Positions 1 to 6,902 of a stretch of 13,708 nt of DNA are shown here, one piece after another (position 1 is the stretch's first letter; every line of letters begins with the position of its first letter). Under the pieces are notes generated by a model that saw only the letters and a program-made list of their open reading frames with translations, had not been told where the DNA came from and ran no database searches. Source of the stretch: Actinomycetota bacterium (GTDB taxonomy: Bacteria; Actinomycetota; Thermoleophilia; Solirubrobacterales; Solirubrobacteraceae); the NCBI GenBank assembly GCA_009699565.1, contig WLNX01000022.1, positions 1 through 13,708 of the forward strand, in the 5' to 3' direction. A program made the position numbers and the translations under genes.

Positions 1-1241
1 AGTCCGCGCGACCATCGCCGCCGCAGCGACGCGACACCGCCCGCGCTGCAGGAGGGCAACCGCCAATCGCTCCGCGCCCTCCGCGCAAGGTCACCGACGA
101 CGACATCCCCGCGGGCACCGTCAGTCGCCCCGGCAGCTCCGCCCCGCCGACCGAGGCGCAGCTCGATTCGCCTCAGCGGCGGCGCAGGTCACCGGGCCGC
201 CACGCGCTGCTGTTTGCGATCGTCGCCGTAGCGGCGGTTGCGATTCTCTACGTCCTCAATGGAATCTTCGAGCCCTTCAAGGGGCAGGGAACCACTGCCG
301 TCAGCGTGAGCATCCCCGCCGGGGCCAACGCCGGCGATGTCGGGCAGATCCTTGCCGACAATGGTGTAGTTGATTCTCGCTTCTTCTTCGAACTGCGCGC
401 CACGCTTGGAGGAGATCGCGGCAACCTTCGCGCGGGCAGATACAAGTTCGCGAAGGGGATGAGCAACGGGGCGGCGCTCTCAGTGCTGACAACCGAGGTC
501 AGAACGGCGCCGGTGATTGACGTCCTCGTACCCGAGGGCCCCGGTCGCAAGGAACTCGCACCGGTCGTCGCCAAACAGGGAGTAAGCGGTAGTTACGTTG
601 CTGCCTCGCGCAGCTCGTCGCAGCTGAACCCTTCGAAGTACGGCGCGCCGAAAGGCACCAAATCGCTTGAAGGCTTTCTATTCCCGGCGACCTACGAGTT
701 GCTGCGGAGTGCGCCAACGGCAGAGTCGCTGGTTTCAAAGCAGCTTGTCGCCTTCAAGGACAACTTCGCCGGGGTTGACATGTCCTACGCGAAGAGCAAG
801 AACCTCACCGACTACGACGTCCTCATTCTCGCTTCAATTATTGAGCGCGAGGCGCTCTTTGACGTGGACCGGCCGCTCGTCTCGGCTGTCTTCTACAACC
901 GCCTGCGCGAGTCGATCTCCCTCGGCAGTGATGCGACCACCCGCTATTCGATCAATAACTGGGATCAACCGCTGACGGTCTCGCAGCTCAACAATCCGTC
1001 GCCGTACAACACCCGTCGTTTCCCCGGCCTTCCCCCCGGGCCAATCGGCAACCCCGGCCTAGCGTCAATCAAGGCGGCCGCAAAGCCGCCGAAGAGCGAC
1101 TACATGTTCTTCATCGTTGCGACATGCCAGAAGGGGCGGCTGGCATTTGCGCGGACGGCGACGGAGTTCCAGAAGCTGATCGACGCCTACAACAACAAGC
1201 GTGCGTCCCAAGGCGGCAAGGATCCCGCCTTCTGCCGCTGA
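1..1241 (+). CDS. mltG: Endolytic murein transglycosylase MltG (YceG family), 5' end missing
   Basis: MltG is a membrane-anchored lytic transglycosylase that cuts nascent glycan strands and ends their polymerisation. The frame is open from base 3 with no start codon, so the gene enters from the left edge; at least 412 residues are present, against about 340 in E. coli. Order seen: a Pro/Arg-rich cytoplasmic stretch (bases 3-200), one membrane helix (about 201-260, Ala/Val/Ile-rich, starting HALLFAIVAV), a LysM-like region (about 300-490), then the YceG catalytic domain. The motif ASIIEREA carries the likely catalytic Glu at 843-845, and the family signature GLPPGPIGNPGL lies near 1027-1062. 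The usual LEGFLFPDTY reads LEGFLFPATY here. The GTG at 306 is not the true start, because it would remove the membrane anchor. aroE follows 4 nt after the stop, so the two are probably cotranscribed. Family assignment is secure; the organism-specific tail is unassigned. Confidence 0.95.
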   Translation, partial: SARPSPPQRRDTARAAGGQPPIAPRPPRKVTDDDIPAGTVSRPGSSAPPTEAQLDSPQRRRRSPGRHALLFAIVAVAAVAILYVLNGIFEPFKGQGTTAVSVSIPAGANAGDVGQILADNGVVDSRFFFELRATLGGDRGNLRAGRYKFAKGMSNGAALSVLTTEVRTAPVIDVLVPEGPGRKELAPVVAKQGVSGSYVAASRSSSQLNPSKYGAPKGTKSLEGFLFPATYELLRSAPTAESLVSKQLVAFKDNFAGVDMSYAKSKNLTDYDVLILASIIEREALFDVDRPLVSAVFYNRLRESISLGSDATTRYSINNWDQPLTVSQLNNPSPYNTRRFPGLPPGPIGNPGLASIKAAAKPPKSDYMFFIVATCQKGRLAFARTATEFQKLIDAYNNKRASQGGKDPAFCR

Positions 1242-1245
1242 CTCC

Positions 1246-2049
1246 ATGACCGACGCCGCACCCACAAGACTCGGCGTTCTTGGCTGGCCCGTCGGTCACA
1301 GCCGCTCTCCGGCGATGCACAATGCTGCACTTCGGGAGATGGGGCTTCCCGGCTGGCATTACCAGTTGCTTCCGGCGGCGCCTGACGAACTCGCAGCGAT
1401 CACAGCCGGACTGCCCGGGGCCGGCTTTCGCGGGGCAAACGTGACGATCCCACACAAGGTTGCCGCGCTTGAGCTCTGCGATTCGGTCAGCGCCGGTGCG
1501 GGGCAGATTGGCGCCGTAAACACGCTGACATTCGAACCTGATGGCTCTGTGCGCGGCGACAACACCGACGCGCCCGGTTTCCTGGCGTCACTGCCGCAAT
1601 CGCCCGCAGCGGGCTCGACCGCGATGGTTTTGGGGGCGGGCGGAGTGGCCGCCGCCGTCGTGTGGGCGCTGCGCAGCGTCGGCGTTGACGTCTCGATCTG
1701 GAACCGAACGGGGGCCAGGGCTGTCGAAATGGCGAGGTTGTTCGATGCGACTGCAGTGGACGAACCCATCTCCGCGGGGATGCTTGTTAATTGTACATCC
1801 GCAGGGCTTTCCGGCGATCCGTTCGAGACGCTCCCGCTGAAGCGCGCCGCCCTTGGCGAGTACTCGACTGTCGCCGACCTCGTCTACCACGATGGCGACG
1901 GTCCGCTGCTGCTGGCGGCAGCTGAAGCCGGAGCAGCGACCGTGGACGGGATCGAGGTCCTAGTTCAGCAGGGCGCGCTCGCCCTTCAGCAGTGGACCGG
2001 CGCAGAACCGCCGGTTGAAGTAATGCGCCAGGCCGCTCTGGGCGCCTGA
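1246..2049 (+). CDS. aroE: Shikimate dehydrogenase AroE
   Basis: Reduces 3-dehydroshikimate to shikimate with NADPH in the cytoplasm. The ATG at 1246 gives 267 residues, the normal family length, and begins 4 nt after the mltG stop; an in-frame GTG at 1201 would add 15 unrelated residues that overlap mltG. Visible motifs: shikimate-binding GHSRSP (17-22), NVTIPHK with the catalytic Lys71, GAVNT with Asn92, GDNTDAPGF with the catalytic Asp108, the Rossmann loop LGAGGVA (129-135), and NRT (153-155), the usual NADP phosphate-binding element. The C-terminus has the helix GIEVLVQQGALAL. No strong ribosome-binding site is visible, consistent with translational coupling to mltG. The other shikimate genes resume only at 7986, after an inserted block of unrelated genes. 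Confidence 0.96.
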   Translation: MTDAAPTRLGVLGWPVGHSRSPAMHNAALREMGLPGWHYQLLPAAPDELAAITAGLPGAGFRGANVTIPHKVAALELCDSVSAGAGQIGAVNTLTFEPDGSVRGDNTDAPGFLASLPQSPAAGSTAMVLGAGGVAAAVVWALRSVGVDVSIWNRTGARAVEMARLFDATAVDEPISAGMLVNCTSAGLSGDPFETLPLKRAALGEYSTVADLVYHDGDGPLLLAAAEAGAATVDGIEVLVQQGALALQQWTGAEPPVEVMRQAALGA

Positions 2050-2052
2050 TCG

Positions 2053-2640
2053 CTAGAGCTTCTCGCCTACGTGCTTGAACTGGAACGCGCGCATCACATC
2101 TGTGATCCCGGCCATCAGCGCCCAGATTCCAGCAAACACGATCAAGAGGTGGACCTTCGTATTGAAGAACTGACCACTGGTCCAGAAGGCGATGATCAGC
2201 ATTAGTACGCCGCTGACGAGGCCAAGCCACCAAAGATCGTTGTGATCCCGCTCGGCGAACGCTTGGAAGATCCAGGTGAACGCGACCAGCAGGAAGATGA
2301 ACCCAAGGACGCTGGCGACGTCCTCGAATGTCTCTGCCGGATTAAAGATCGCCACAACGCCGGCGATGATCAGCAGGGCTCCGAGCAGAAGCCACGCCCA
2401 ACTCCACTTGTGGACGAGCGTCGAAATCGCCATGTACTGAACCCCGGCGCCAATGAACATCGCTCCGACGATCACGCCGATGAGCTTCAGCGATGCGGTA
2501 TCGAACTGCAGAATGACCAGCGCGACGATGATCCAGATGATTCCGAAGACCAGCCAAAGCCACCAAAAGTTGCTCATCTGTTTGACGGCCTCCCGGACCT
2601 CGGGCGGCGCCTCGGCGATTGCTGAGTCGAGCTGGTTCAT
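2053..2640 (-). CDS. HdeD-family (DUF308) six-helix membrane protein
   Basis: A 195-residue integral membrane protein. A short N-terminal cytoplasmic segment (about 25 residues) is followed by six hydrophobic helices arranged as pairs, beginning with FWWLWLVFGIIWIIVALVIL. The length, the internal pseudo-repeats and the WWLxL/GxxxIIAG patterns fit the HdeD/DUF308 family. In E. coli HdeD is linked to acid resistance, but the molecular function of the family is unknown, so no role is assigned here. The start is supported by a good Shine-Dalgarno, AAGGAG read on the minus strand (2646-2651), 5 nt before the ATG. It lies 27 nt downstream of the polysaccharide deacetylase on the same strand, so the two probably form an operon. 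Its stop is 3 nt from the aroE stop, in convergent orientation. Confidence 0.85.
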   Translation of the reverse strand: MNQLDSAIAEAPPEVREAVKQMSNFWWLWLVFGIIWIIVALVILQFDTASLKLIGVIVGAMFIGAGVQYMAISTLVHKWSWAWLLLGALLIIAGVVAIFNPAETFEDVASVLGFIFLLVAFTWIFQAFAERDHNDLWWLGLVSGVLMLIIAFWTSGQFFNTKVHLLIVFAGIWALMAGITDVMRAFQFKHVGEKL

Positions 2641-2645
2641 CGGTT

Positions 2646-2651
2646 CTCCTT
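2646..2651 (-). promoter_or_regulatory. Shine-Dalgarno of the HdeD-like gene
   Basis: AAGGAG on the minus strand, 5 nt before the ATG at 2640. It is one of the few strong ribosome-binding sites in the window and fixes the start of the HdeD-like gene. Confidence 0.7.
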
Positions 2652-2667
2652 GTGGATTCGCCGCCGC

Positions 2668-3606
2668 TTATGCGACCGGTGTGCGATTGACGTCCTGCTG
2701 CTCAACTGCTGGAGGGTTGTCCAGCAGCAGCTGCGGGACGGTGACCATCTTGTAGCCCTTCTTCTCTAGGCCTTTGAGGATCATCGGCAATGCGGCGGAC
2801 GTTGTCGTCCGGTCGCCGCCGCCGTCATGCATCAGGATGATGGCGCCCGGCTGGACGGTGTCAATAACCTGCTGCGCCATCGCGGCTGGGGCAGGGCGCG
2901 TGTAGTCGTTTGTATCGATCGACCAGAGGACGGTCAGCATGCCCTGCTTGCGCGCCTCGGCTACGACCGCAGCGTTGTACGCGCCGTATGGGGGGCGAAA
3001 CAGCTTTGGAGCCGGCAGCGCCTTACCGGTGACGGCGCCGGCCTGCTGGCTCATCTCGGTGCGGATGTCCTTCGGCCCCAGTCTGGTCAAGTCCTGATGG
3101 TCCCAGGTGTGGTTTCCGACGACGTGGCCTTCGGCTACTGCGCGCTGCATCGGCAGCGGATAGAGGCCTACCTGGTTGCCCAGCGTGAAGAAGGTCGCGT
3201 CAGCGTCGTATTTCTTCAGCGTGTCGAGAATCGCGCCGGTGTATTCACTGGGACCATCGTCGAAGGTCAGCGCGACCTCCTTGTTCTCCATTCCGGCCTG
3301 ACTGACGATCCCGCTCTGTTGGATCGCTTGGTCGATAGCGGCGTTCTCAAGTTTCGTCTGCGCCTTGCGCTTGGCGATAACCAAAGCAGCGGCTTTAGCC
3401 TGCAGGGCCAGTTCCATCTTGGGCTTTTCGGCGATCGCCCCTTGCTCCAACTGCTGCGGGTTCCACTTCCCGGGGCTGCCGACGCTGACGGCCACGATCA
3501 CGAGCGTCCCAAGCGCGACCACGCAAGCTGAACCCAATGCCACAAGCCTCCGGCGGCGGTGATGGTCAGCCGTAGAGACGGACTGCTTGTCGTCGAAATC
3601 TCTCAT
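2668..3606 (-). CDS. Membrane-anchored polysaccharide deacetylase (carbohydrate esterase family 4)
   Basis: A metal-dependent deacetylase of the NodB/CE4 fold, most likely removing N-acetyl groups from peptidoglycan or another cell-surface glycan outside the membrane. With the ATG at 3606 the protein has 312 residues: a basic N-terminus (HHRRRR), one helix (about 21-43), an Ala/Lys/Gln-rich linker likely to be helical (about 50-105), and the catalytic domain (about 108-300). CE4 motifs: TFDDGPS (Asp116 catalytic base, Asp117 metal), HTWDH (His166 and His170, metal), RPPYG (204-208), DTNDY (231-235) and LMHDG with His260. All catalytic residues are present. An in-frame TTG at 3621 would lengthen it by 5 residues, but AGGA lies just before the ATG at 3606 and supports that start. 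The HdeD-like gene follows 27 nt downstream. The exact substrate cannot be told from sequence. Confidence 0.93.
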   Translation of the reverse strand: MRDFDDKQSVSTADHHRRRRLVALGSACVVALGTLVIVAVSVGSPGKWNPQQLEQGAIAEKPKMELALQAKAAALVIAKRKAQTKLENAAIDQAIQQSGIVSQAGMENKEVALTFDDGPSEYTGAILDTLKKYDADATFFTLGNQVGLYPLPMQRAVAEGHVVGNHTWDHQDLTRLGPKDIRTEMSQQAGAVTGKALPAPKLFRPPYGAYNAAVVAEARKQGMLTVLWSIDTNDYTRPAPAAMAQQVIDTVQPGAIILMHDGGGDRTTTSAALPMILKGLEKKGYKMVTVPQLLLDNPPAVEQQDVNRTPVA

Positions 3607-3736
3607 CTCTTTCCTATTCAAGGGTAGCGATCAGCCGGTCGGCATCGCGCCGGGTGGTCGGCCTGACGTTGGCGCGCCGAGCGCCGTTTGATGCGATGCT
3701 GTTCAAGCAAGGAAGAGCGTCGATGGGAGCCCGAAA

Positions 3737-4258
3737 ATGCACAATGTCAATGTCGAAGCAATCGAAGCGACTGCCGCGAACGCGGCCGCTGATCCGGCCG
3801 CCGGGATCCAGCCCGTTGCGCTGACCGGAGAATGGAACGTCGAGGAGGGAGCGGTTCAGTTCACGACCCAGATCCCGCTGCCATCAGGTGGGACGGTCGC
3901 CTTTTCAGCTGATTTCCCTCCGCCCATGGGAGGAACAGGCGCTGCGCCTAGCCCGCTTGCTTACTGCTTCTGGGGCGGGCTCGCCTGCTACGCGATGACG
4001 TTCGCGCAGGAGGCCGCGCGAGAGGGGATCGAGCTCTCGTCGCTCAGGGGAAGAGTTGCCGCCGAGCTCGACATGGCGCGTGCTCTGGGGATTGGCGATC
4101 AGCCACCTCTCGAGGAGATCAATTGGACCCTGGAAGTGTCTACTGAAGCCGATGACGGAGCGGTCGAACGGCTCAGGCAGATCGCGGACGCGCGCTGCCC
4201 GGGGGCATGGTGCCTGCGCAACGCGCTGACCGTCAATACGGCGGTCGAGCGCAGCTAG
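3737..4258 (+). CDS. OsmC-family protein (thiol peroxidase-like)
   Basis: A 173-residue protein of the OsmC/Ohr superfamily, whose characterised members reduce organic hydroperoxides with a pair of cysteines. Visible: an N-terminal beta-rich part (about 27-62), the GGTGAAPSP stretch leading into the central helix with Cys84 in GGLACYAM (expected peroxidatic position), and a second cysteine in RCPGAW (Cys154, expected resolving position). Two further cysteines, Cys77 and Cys159, sit close to these and are less usual. The ATG at 3737 is preceded by GGGAG about 7 nt upstream. The gene stands alone, facing away from the deacetylase across about 130 bases, and its TAG overlaps the rnd stop. Some OsmC-like proteins are not peroxidases, so the activity is inferred from the cysteine pair only. 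Confidence 0.85.
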   Translation: MHNVNVEAIEATAANAAADPAAGIQPVALTGEWNVEEGAVQFTTQIPLPSGGTVAFSADFPPPMGGTGAAPSPLAYCFWGGLACYAMTFAQEAAREGIELSSLRGRVAAELDMARALGIGDQPPLEEINWTLEVSTEADDGAVERLRQIADARCPGAWCLRNALTVNTAVERS

Positions 4259-5424
4259 TCACCGACGATCACGCGCAGCTGGTCGTCTATCCGCAGGCTA
4301 CGTTCACCGCGAAGAAGCGCCAGCAGTTCATCGCCGACGACCGCCCGGCGCCAGCCTCGGAGCGTTCGAACGTCGGGATCCTCGCTGCCGGTGCGCACCG
4401 CACCCACGACTGCCTGAAGGTCGGCGCGGGTGGCGAGCAGTTCGTAGGCGAGCTCTTCCTTGACGGCGCAGGCTCTGACGAGCGACTCCGCCAGCACGAT
4501 CAGGGCGGCATCGCGCGGGTCGCTCTGGGCGCGCGGCGAGCGCTCGGTTTTGACAGGGTCAGCGTCGCCGGCAGCGGCGACCGCCGCGATGATTGCAGAG
4601 CCGCGACGGCGTGCAATCCCCTCGTGCACACCGCGCAGGTCGCGCAGTTGGGCTTCCGTTGAGGGGCGCTGCTTGGCGACCTCGACGATCGCAGCGTCAG
4701 CGAGAACCTTTTGAACAGGCTTGTCCTCCCGGTCAGCTGTCTCCTCGCGCCACATCACGAGGGAGTAAGCGGCTGCGCGCTGCGACGGGCTCAACGTGTT
4801 TACCTTCGGCAGCTTGCCGAAAACGACGTCAATGTCGCGCTCGTCTGTCGACGCCTCCAGCGGCAGGCACTCCTCGCGCGCCCAGTCAAGGCGACCCTTC
4901 TCTTCGAGTCGACCCTTCAGAACCGTCGCGACCTCGTTGAGGTGGAGCACATCGCCGCGGGCGTAAATCTGCTGCTGGCTGCTGAGCGGCCTCGCATCCC
5001 AGTGCGTGAAGCTTGCGCCCTTGTCGAGTTGCACGCCGAGCAGTTCGCGCAGCAGCGCCTCATAGCCGATCTGGGATCGCATTCCCGCGAACGCAGCGGC
5101 TACCTGCGTGTCGAAGCAGTTCCGAGGATGGGCGTGCCACAGGCGCCGGAGCAGCGCGATGTCTTGGCGCCCGGCGTGGACGACGATCTCTACGTCGGGA
5201 TCGTCGATCAATTCAACAATCGGCGTGGGATCGATCTCGCGGTCAAACGGATCGATCAGTTCGGTCCATGCCGGTTCTCCGGGCGTTTCGGCGTCAACTG
5301 CGACCTGGACCAGGCACAGCTCGGTCCGGTAGCGACCTTCGCCCATGAATTCGGTGTCGAGAGCAAGCGAGTTGGTCTCTTTTGCGCGCGCGGCGAGGGC
5401 GCGGAGGGTTTCGTTTGTCGTCAA
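4255..5424 (-). CDS. rnd: Ribonuclease D
   Basis: A 3'-5' exoribonuclease of the DEDDy family, which trims tRNA 3' ends and other small RNAs. It has 389 residues, close to the E. coli enzyme. All exonuclease residues are visible: Asp23 and Glu25 in LDTEFMGEGRY, Asp88 in VVHAGRQDI, and Tyr154 and Asp158 in YARGDVLHL. An HRDC nucleic-acid-binding domain follows at about 210-285, and a C-terminal helical region carries GWRRAVVGDELL near the end. The start is a TTG at 5424 with no clear Shine-Dalgarno. No better upstream start is available, and a later one would approach the catalytic DTE, so TTG is accepted with some doubt. It begins 10 nt after the stop of the small membrane-protein gene and is the last gene of a gluQ-led operon. 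Its stop overlaps the osmC-like stop by 4 nt. Confidence 0.93.
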   Translation of the reverse strand: MTTNETLRALAARAKETNSLALDTEFMGEGRYRTELCLVQVAVDAETPGEPAWTELIDPFDREIDPTPIVELIDDPDVEIVVHAGRQDIALLRRLWHAHPRNCFDTQVAAAFAGMRSQIGYEALLRELLGVQLDKGASFTHWDARPLSSQQQIYARGDVLHLNEVATVLKGRLEEKGRLDWAREECLPLEASTDERDIDVVFGKLPKVNTLSPSQRAAAYSLVMWREETADREDKPVQKVLADAAIVEVAKQRPSTEAQLRDLRGVHEGIARRRGSAIIAAVAAAGDADPVKTERSPRAQSDPRDAALIVLAESLVRACAVKEELAYELLATRADLQAVVGAVRTGSEDPDVRTLRGWRRAVVGDELLALLRGERSLRIDDQLRVIVGD

Positions 5425-5434
5425 AGCGGAGTTT

Positions 5435-5725
5435 TCAGTCGCTTGGCCAGTGGCCTGTGCGTTCGAAGTAGTCGCGGGCGTCCGCCTCGCGGTCGCGGTC
5501 GCTGTCGCCCTTTACGCCAACTCGGTAAAGCAGGTTGAGGAGCGCGACCGACAGACCGGCGCTGATCAGGAGCGCCCCAACCTCGTAGGCTGACTCGCTG
5601 CGCCCGATCGCGGCTAGCGCAATCCCGGCGATGATGATCAGAACTGGAAGGACAAGGCGGACAAACACCAGCAACGGGCTGCGGCGCTGAGCCGATGCCT
5701 CACCGGTGTCTGATCTTTCGCTCAC
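5435..5725 (-). CDS. Small two-helix membrane protein, function unknown
   Basis: A 96-residue protein with two predicted membrane helices (about 18-40 and 46-68) joined by a short loop (GRSESAY), and a charged C-terminal tail ending in ARDYFERTGHWPSD. Tails of the form RExxARxxFxxTGxWP are, from memory, common in small actinobacterial membrane proteins of unknown role. The GTG start at 5725 overlaps the gluQ stop by 4 nt (GTGA), a classic coupling arrangement, which makes it very likely to be a real translated gene. It sits between gluQ and rnd, both acting on tRNA, but nothing in the protein itself indicates an RNA role. I do not assign a function. Confidence 0.8.
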   Translation of the reverse strand: MSERSDTGEASAQRRSPLLVFVRLVLPVLIIIAGIALAAIGRSESAYEVGALLISAGLSVALLNLLYRVGVKGDSDRDREADARDYFERTGHWPSD

Positions 5726-6678
5726 TCAGGTGATTCTACGACGATTGACCTGAAGCGGCTCAGCAACGCTGCGCTGGAGAGTTGCTCGCCGTCGTCACAG
5801 AGCCCGAGCGATGCAAGCAGAGAGGTGCGAACCCGGTCAGGGGGGATGCCGAGCGCGCTCTGCCCGTCGAGTGTGGTCGAGGCATCTCGCTTTGAGCTGC
5901 GCTTGCCGTCAGCATCGCGGACAAGGGGGAGGTGCGTGTAGGTAGGTTCGTCGTAGCCGAGCTTTTGTTGGAGCCAGCGCTGGGCGGGTGTTGCGTCAAG
6001 TAGGTCATCCCCGCGTACGATCTCGCCGATTCGCTGGGCGGCGTCGTCAACTGTGACCGCCAAGTTGTAGGAGGCAGTGCCGTCGCGACGAGCAATTACG
6101 AAATCGTCAACGGTTCCGGCGGTCGCCCCGTGCACACGGTCGAAGAATTCGACTTCGGCGGCCTCGGCGCTCACGCGCAGCGCCGCCGGCCGGCCGGCTT
6201 GCCTCCGTTCGGCAATCTCGCGAGATGACAGTCTCCGGCAGGTCCCCGGATAGGTGCCCGCAGCGGCGTGCGGAGCCGACGCTGCGTCGCGAATCTCAGA
6301 GCGGGTGCACCAGCACTCGTAGACAAGCCCCTGATCGCGGAGCACTTCTATCGCCCCTTCGTAGACGGTGGTTCGTTCGCTCTGGCGGAGAATTGGCCCG
6401 TCCCAGTCGATCCCGATCGCCTCAAGGTCTGCGAGCTGCTTGGCTTCGCTGCCGGGACGCACGCGGTCACGGTCGAGATCTTCAATCCGAAGGCTGAACT
6501 CGGCGCCCTGCGAGCGGGCACAGCACCAGGCTACGAGTGCAGTTCTCAAGTTCCCGAGGTGCAGCGTGCCGGTCGGGCTGGGGGCGAAGCGACCATGGGC
6601 GTTCGCTGGCGGAGCGGCAAGCTGAAGGAGCCCCCGAGGCACGTCTTCGAAGCTAGCAGCGCTACTCTCCGGCCTCAA
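5722..6678 (-). CDS. gluQ: Glutamyl-Q tRNA(Asp) synthetase
   Basis: A truncated paralogue of glutamyl-tRNA synthetase without the anticodon-binding domain. The family attaches glutamate to queuosine in the anticodon of tRNA-Asp. Visible features: GRFAPSPTGTLHLGN with the HIGH-type motif HLGN (40-43), the zinc site CxC...YxxxC (Cys122, Cys124, Tyr143, Cys147), the acceptor-binding region with DDFVIARRDG, and the KMSKS-type loop KRSSKRD (259-265). The full frame from the TTG at 6678 has 318 residues. Homologues usually begin only a few residues before GRFAPSP, so the true start may be the in-frame GTG at 6642 (13th codon) or another non-ATG codon; no convincing Shine-Dalgarno distinguishes them. 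It overlaps the next gene by 4 nt and leads the gluQ - membrane protein - rnd operon. It implies that the organism makes or salvages queuosine. Confidence 0.92.
   Translation of the reverse strand: MRPESSAASFEDVPRGLLQLAAPPANAHGRFAPSPTGTLHLGNLRTALVAWCCARSQGAEFSLRIEDLDRDRVRPGSEAKQLADLEAIGIDWDGPILRQSERTTVYEGAIEVLRDQGLVYECWCTRSEIRDAASAPHAAAGTYPGTCRRLSSREIAERRQAGRPAALRVSAEAAEVEFFDRVHGATAGTVDDFVIARRDGTASYNLAVTVDDAAQRIGEIVRGDDLLDATPAQRWLQQKLGYDEPTYTHLPLVRDADGKRSSKRDASTTLDGQSALGIPPDRVRTSLLASLGLCDDGEQLSSAALLSRFRSIVVESPE
6663..6668 (+). promoter_or_regulatory. Candidate -10 box (TACTCT) of the zinc-knuckle gene
   Basis: TACTCT fits the actinobacterial -10 pattern TANNNT and ends 9 nt before the ATG at 6678. 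No Shine-Dalgarno is present between them. The identical hexamer at identical spacing precedes the prepilin peptidase. No matching -35 hexamer was found. The hexamer lies inside the possible 5' part of gluQ on the other strand. Confidence 0.3.
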
Positions 6679-6902
6679 TGGCCGACCCCAAAGAAGAAGA
6701 GGCGGAGGAGCGCGGTCCGGTTCCCTGCTCTCCGTGCCGTGGTACCGGAAAGCTCAACTCCAACTCGGGAGGCGAGCCTCACGCCGTCGACTGTCCGTGG
6801 TGCGAGGGCAGCGGAGTCTTCATTGAGGGCCATGACGCGCAAGCGGCGCAGCGTTCAGAAGAAGAACTTGCCGATGCTGGGCCGCAGCCTGACGTCGACT
6901 AG
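6678..6902 (+). CDS. Small DnaJ-type zinc-knuckle protein
   Basis: A 74-residue acidic protein with two CxxCxGxG motifs: CSPCRGTG (Cys17, Cys20) and CPWCEGSG (Cys39, Cys42), 22 residues apart. This is half of the four-motif zinc-binding domain of DnaJ and should bind one zinc ion. The J domain and the substrate-binding part are absent, so it is not DnaJ. Both ends are rich in Glu/Asp and probably unstructured. The ATG at 6678 touches the possible gluQ TTG on the other strand. No Shine-Dalgarno is present, but a TACTCT box lies 9 nt upstream (6663-6668), suggesting a near-leaderless transcript. Similar mini-proteins exist in other bacteria, mostly without known function. Its stop shares a CTAG with the convergent gene at 6899. 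Confidence 0.75.
   Translation: MADPKEEEAEERGPVPCSPCRGTGKLNSNSGGEPHAVDCPWCEGSGVFIEGHDAQAAQRSEEELADAGPQPDVD

Noticed and set aside
306..308. GTG as the start of mltG.
   Set aside because: The same frame is open to base 3 and includes the membrane helix expected for MltG, so the start lies left of the window.
2668..3606. Long plus-strand open frame opposite the polysaccharide deacetylase (2827-3531).
   Set aside because: High-GC antisense shadow; no domain pattern, while the minus strand has all CE4 motifs.
4249..4284. Near-identical 12-base direct repeat GCGCAGCTAGTC / GCGCAGCTGGTC at the OsmC-like/rnd junction.
   Set aside because: Both copies are within coding sequence, are short and GC-rich, and no mobile element or duplication fits; probably chance.
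4711..5538. Long plus-strand open frame opposite rnd.
   Set aside because: Antisense shadow of RNase D; the minus strand carries the complete DEDDy residue set.
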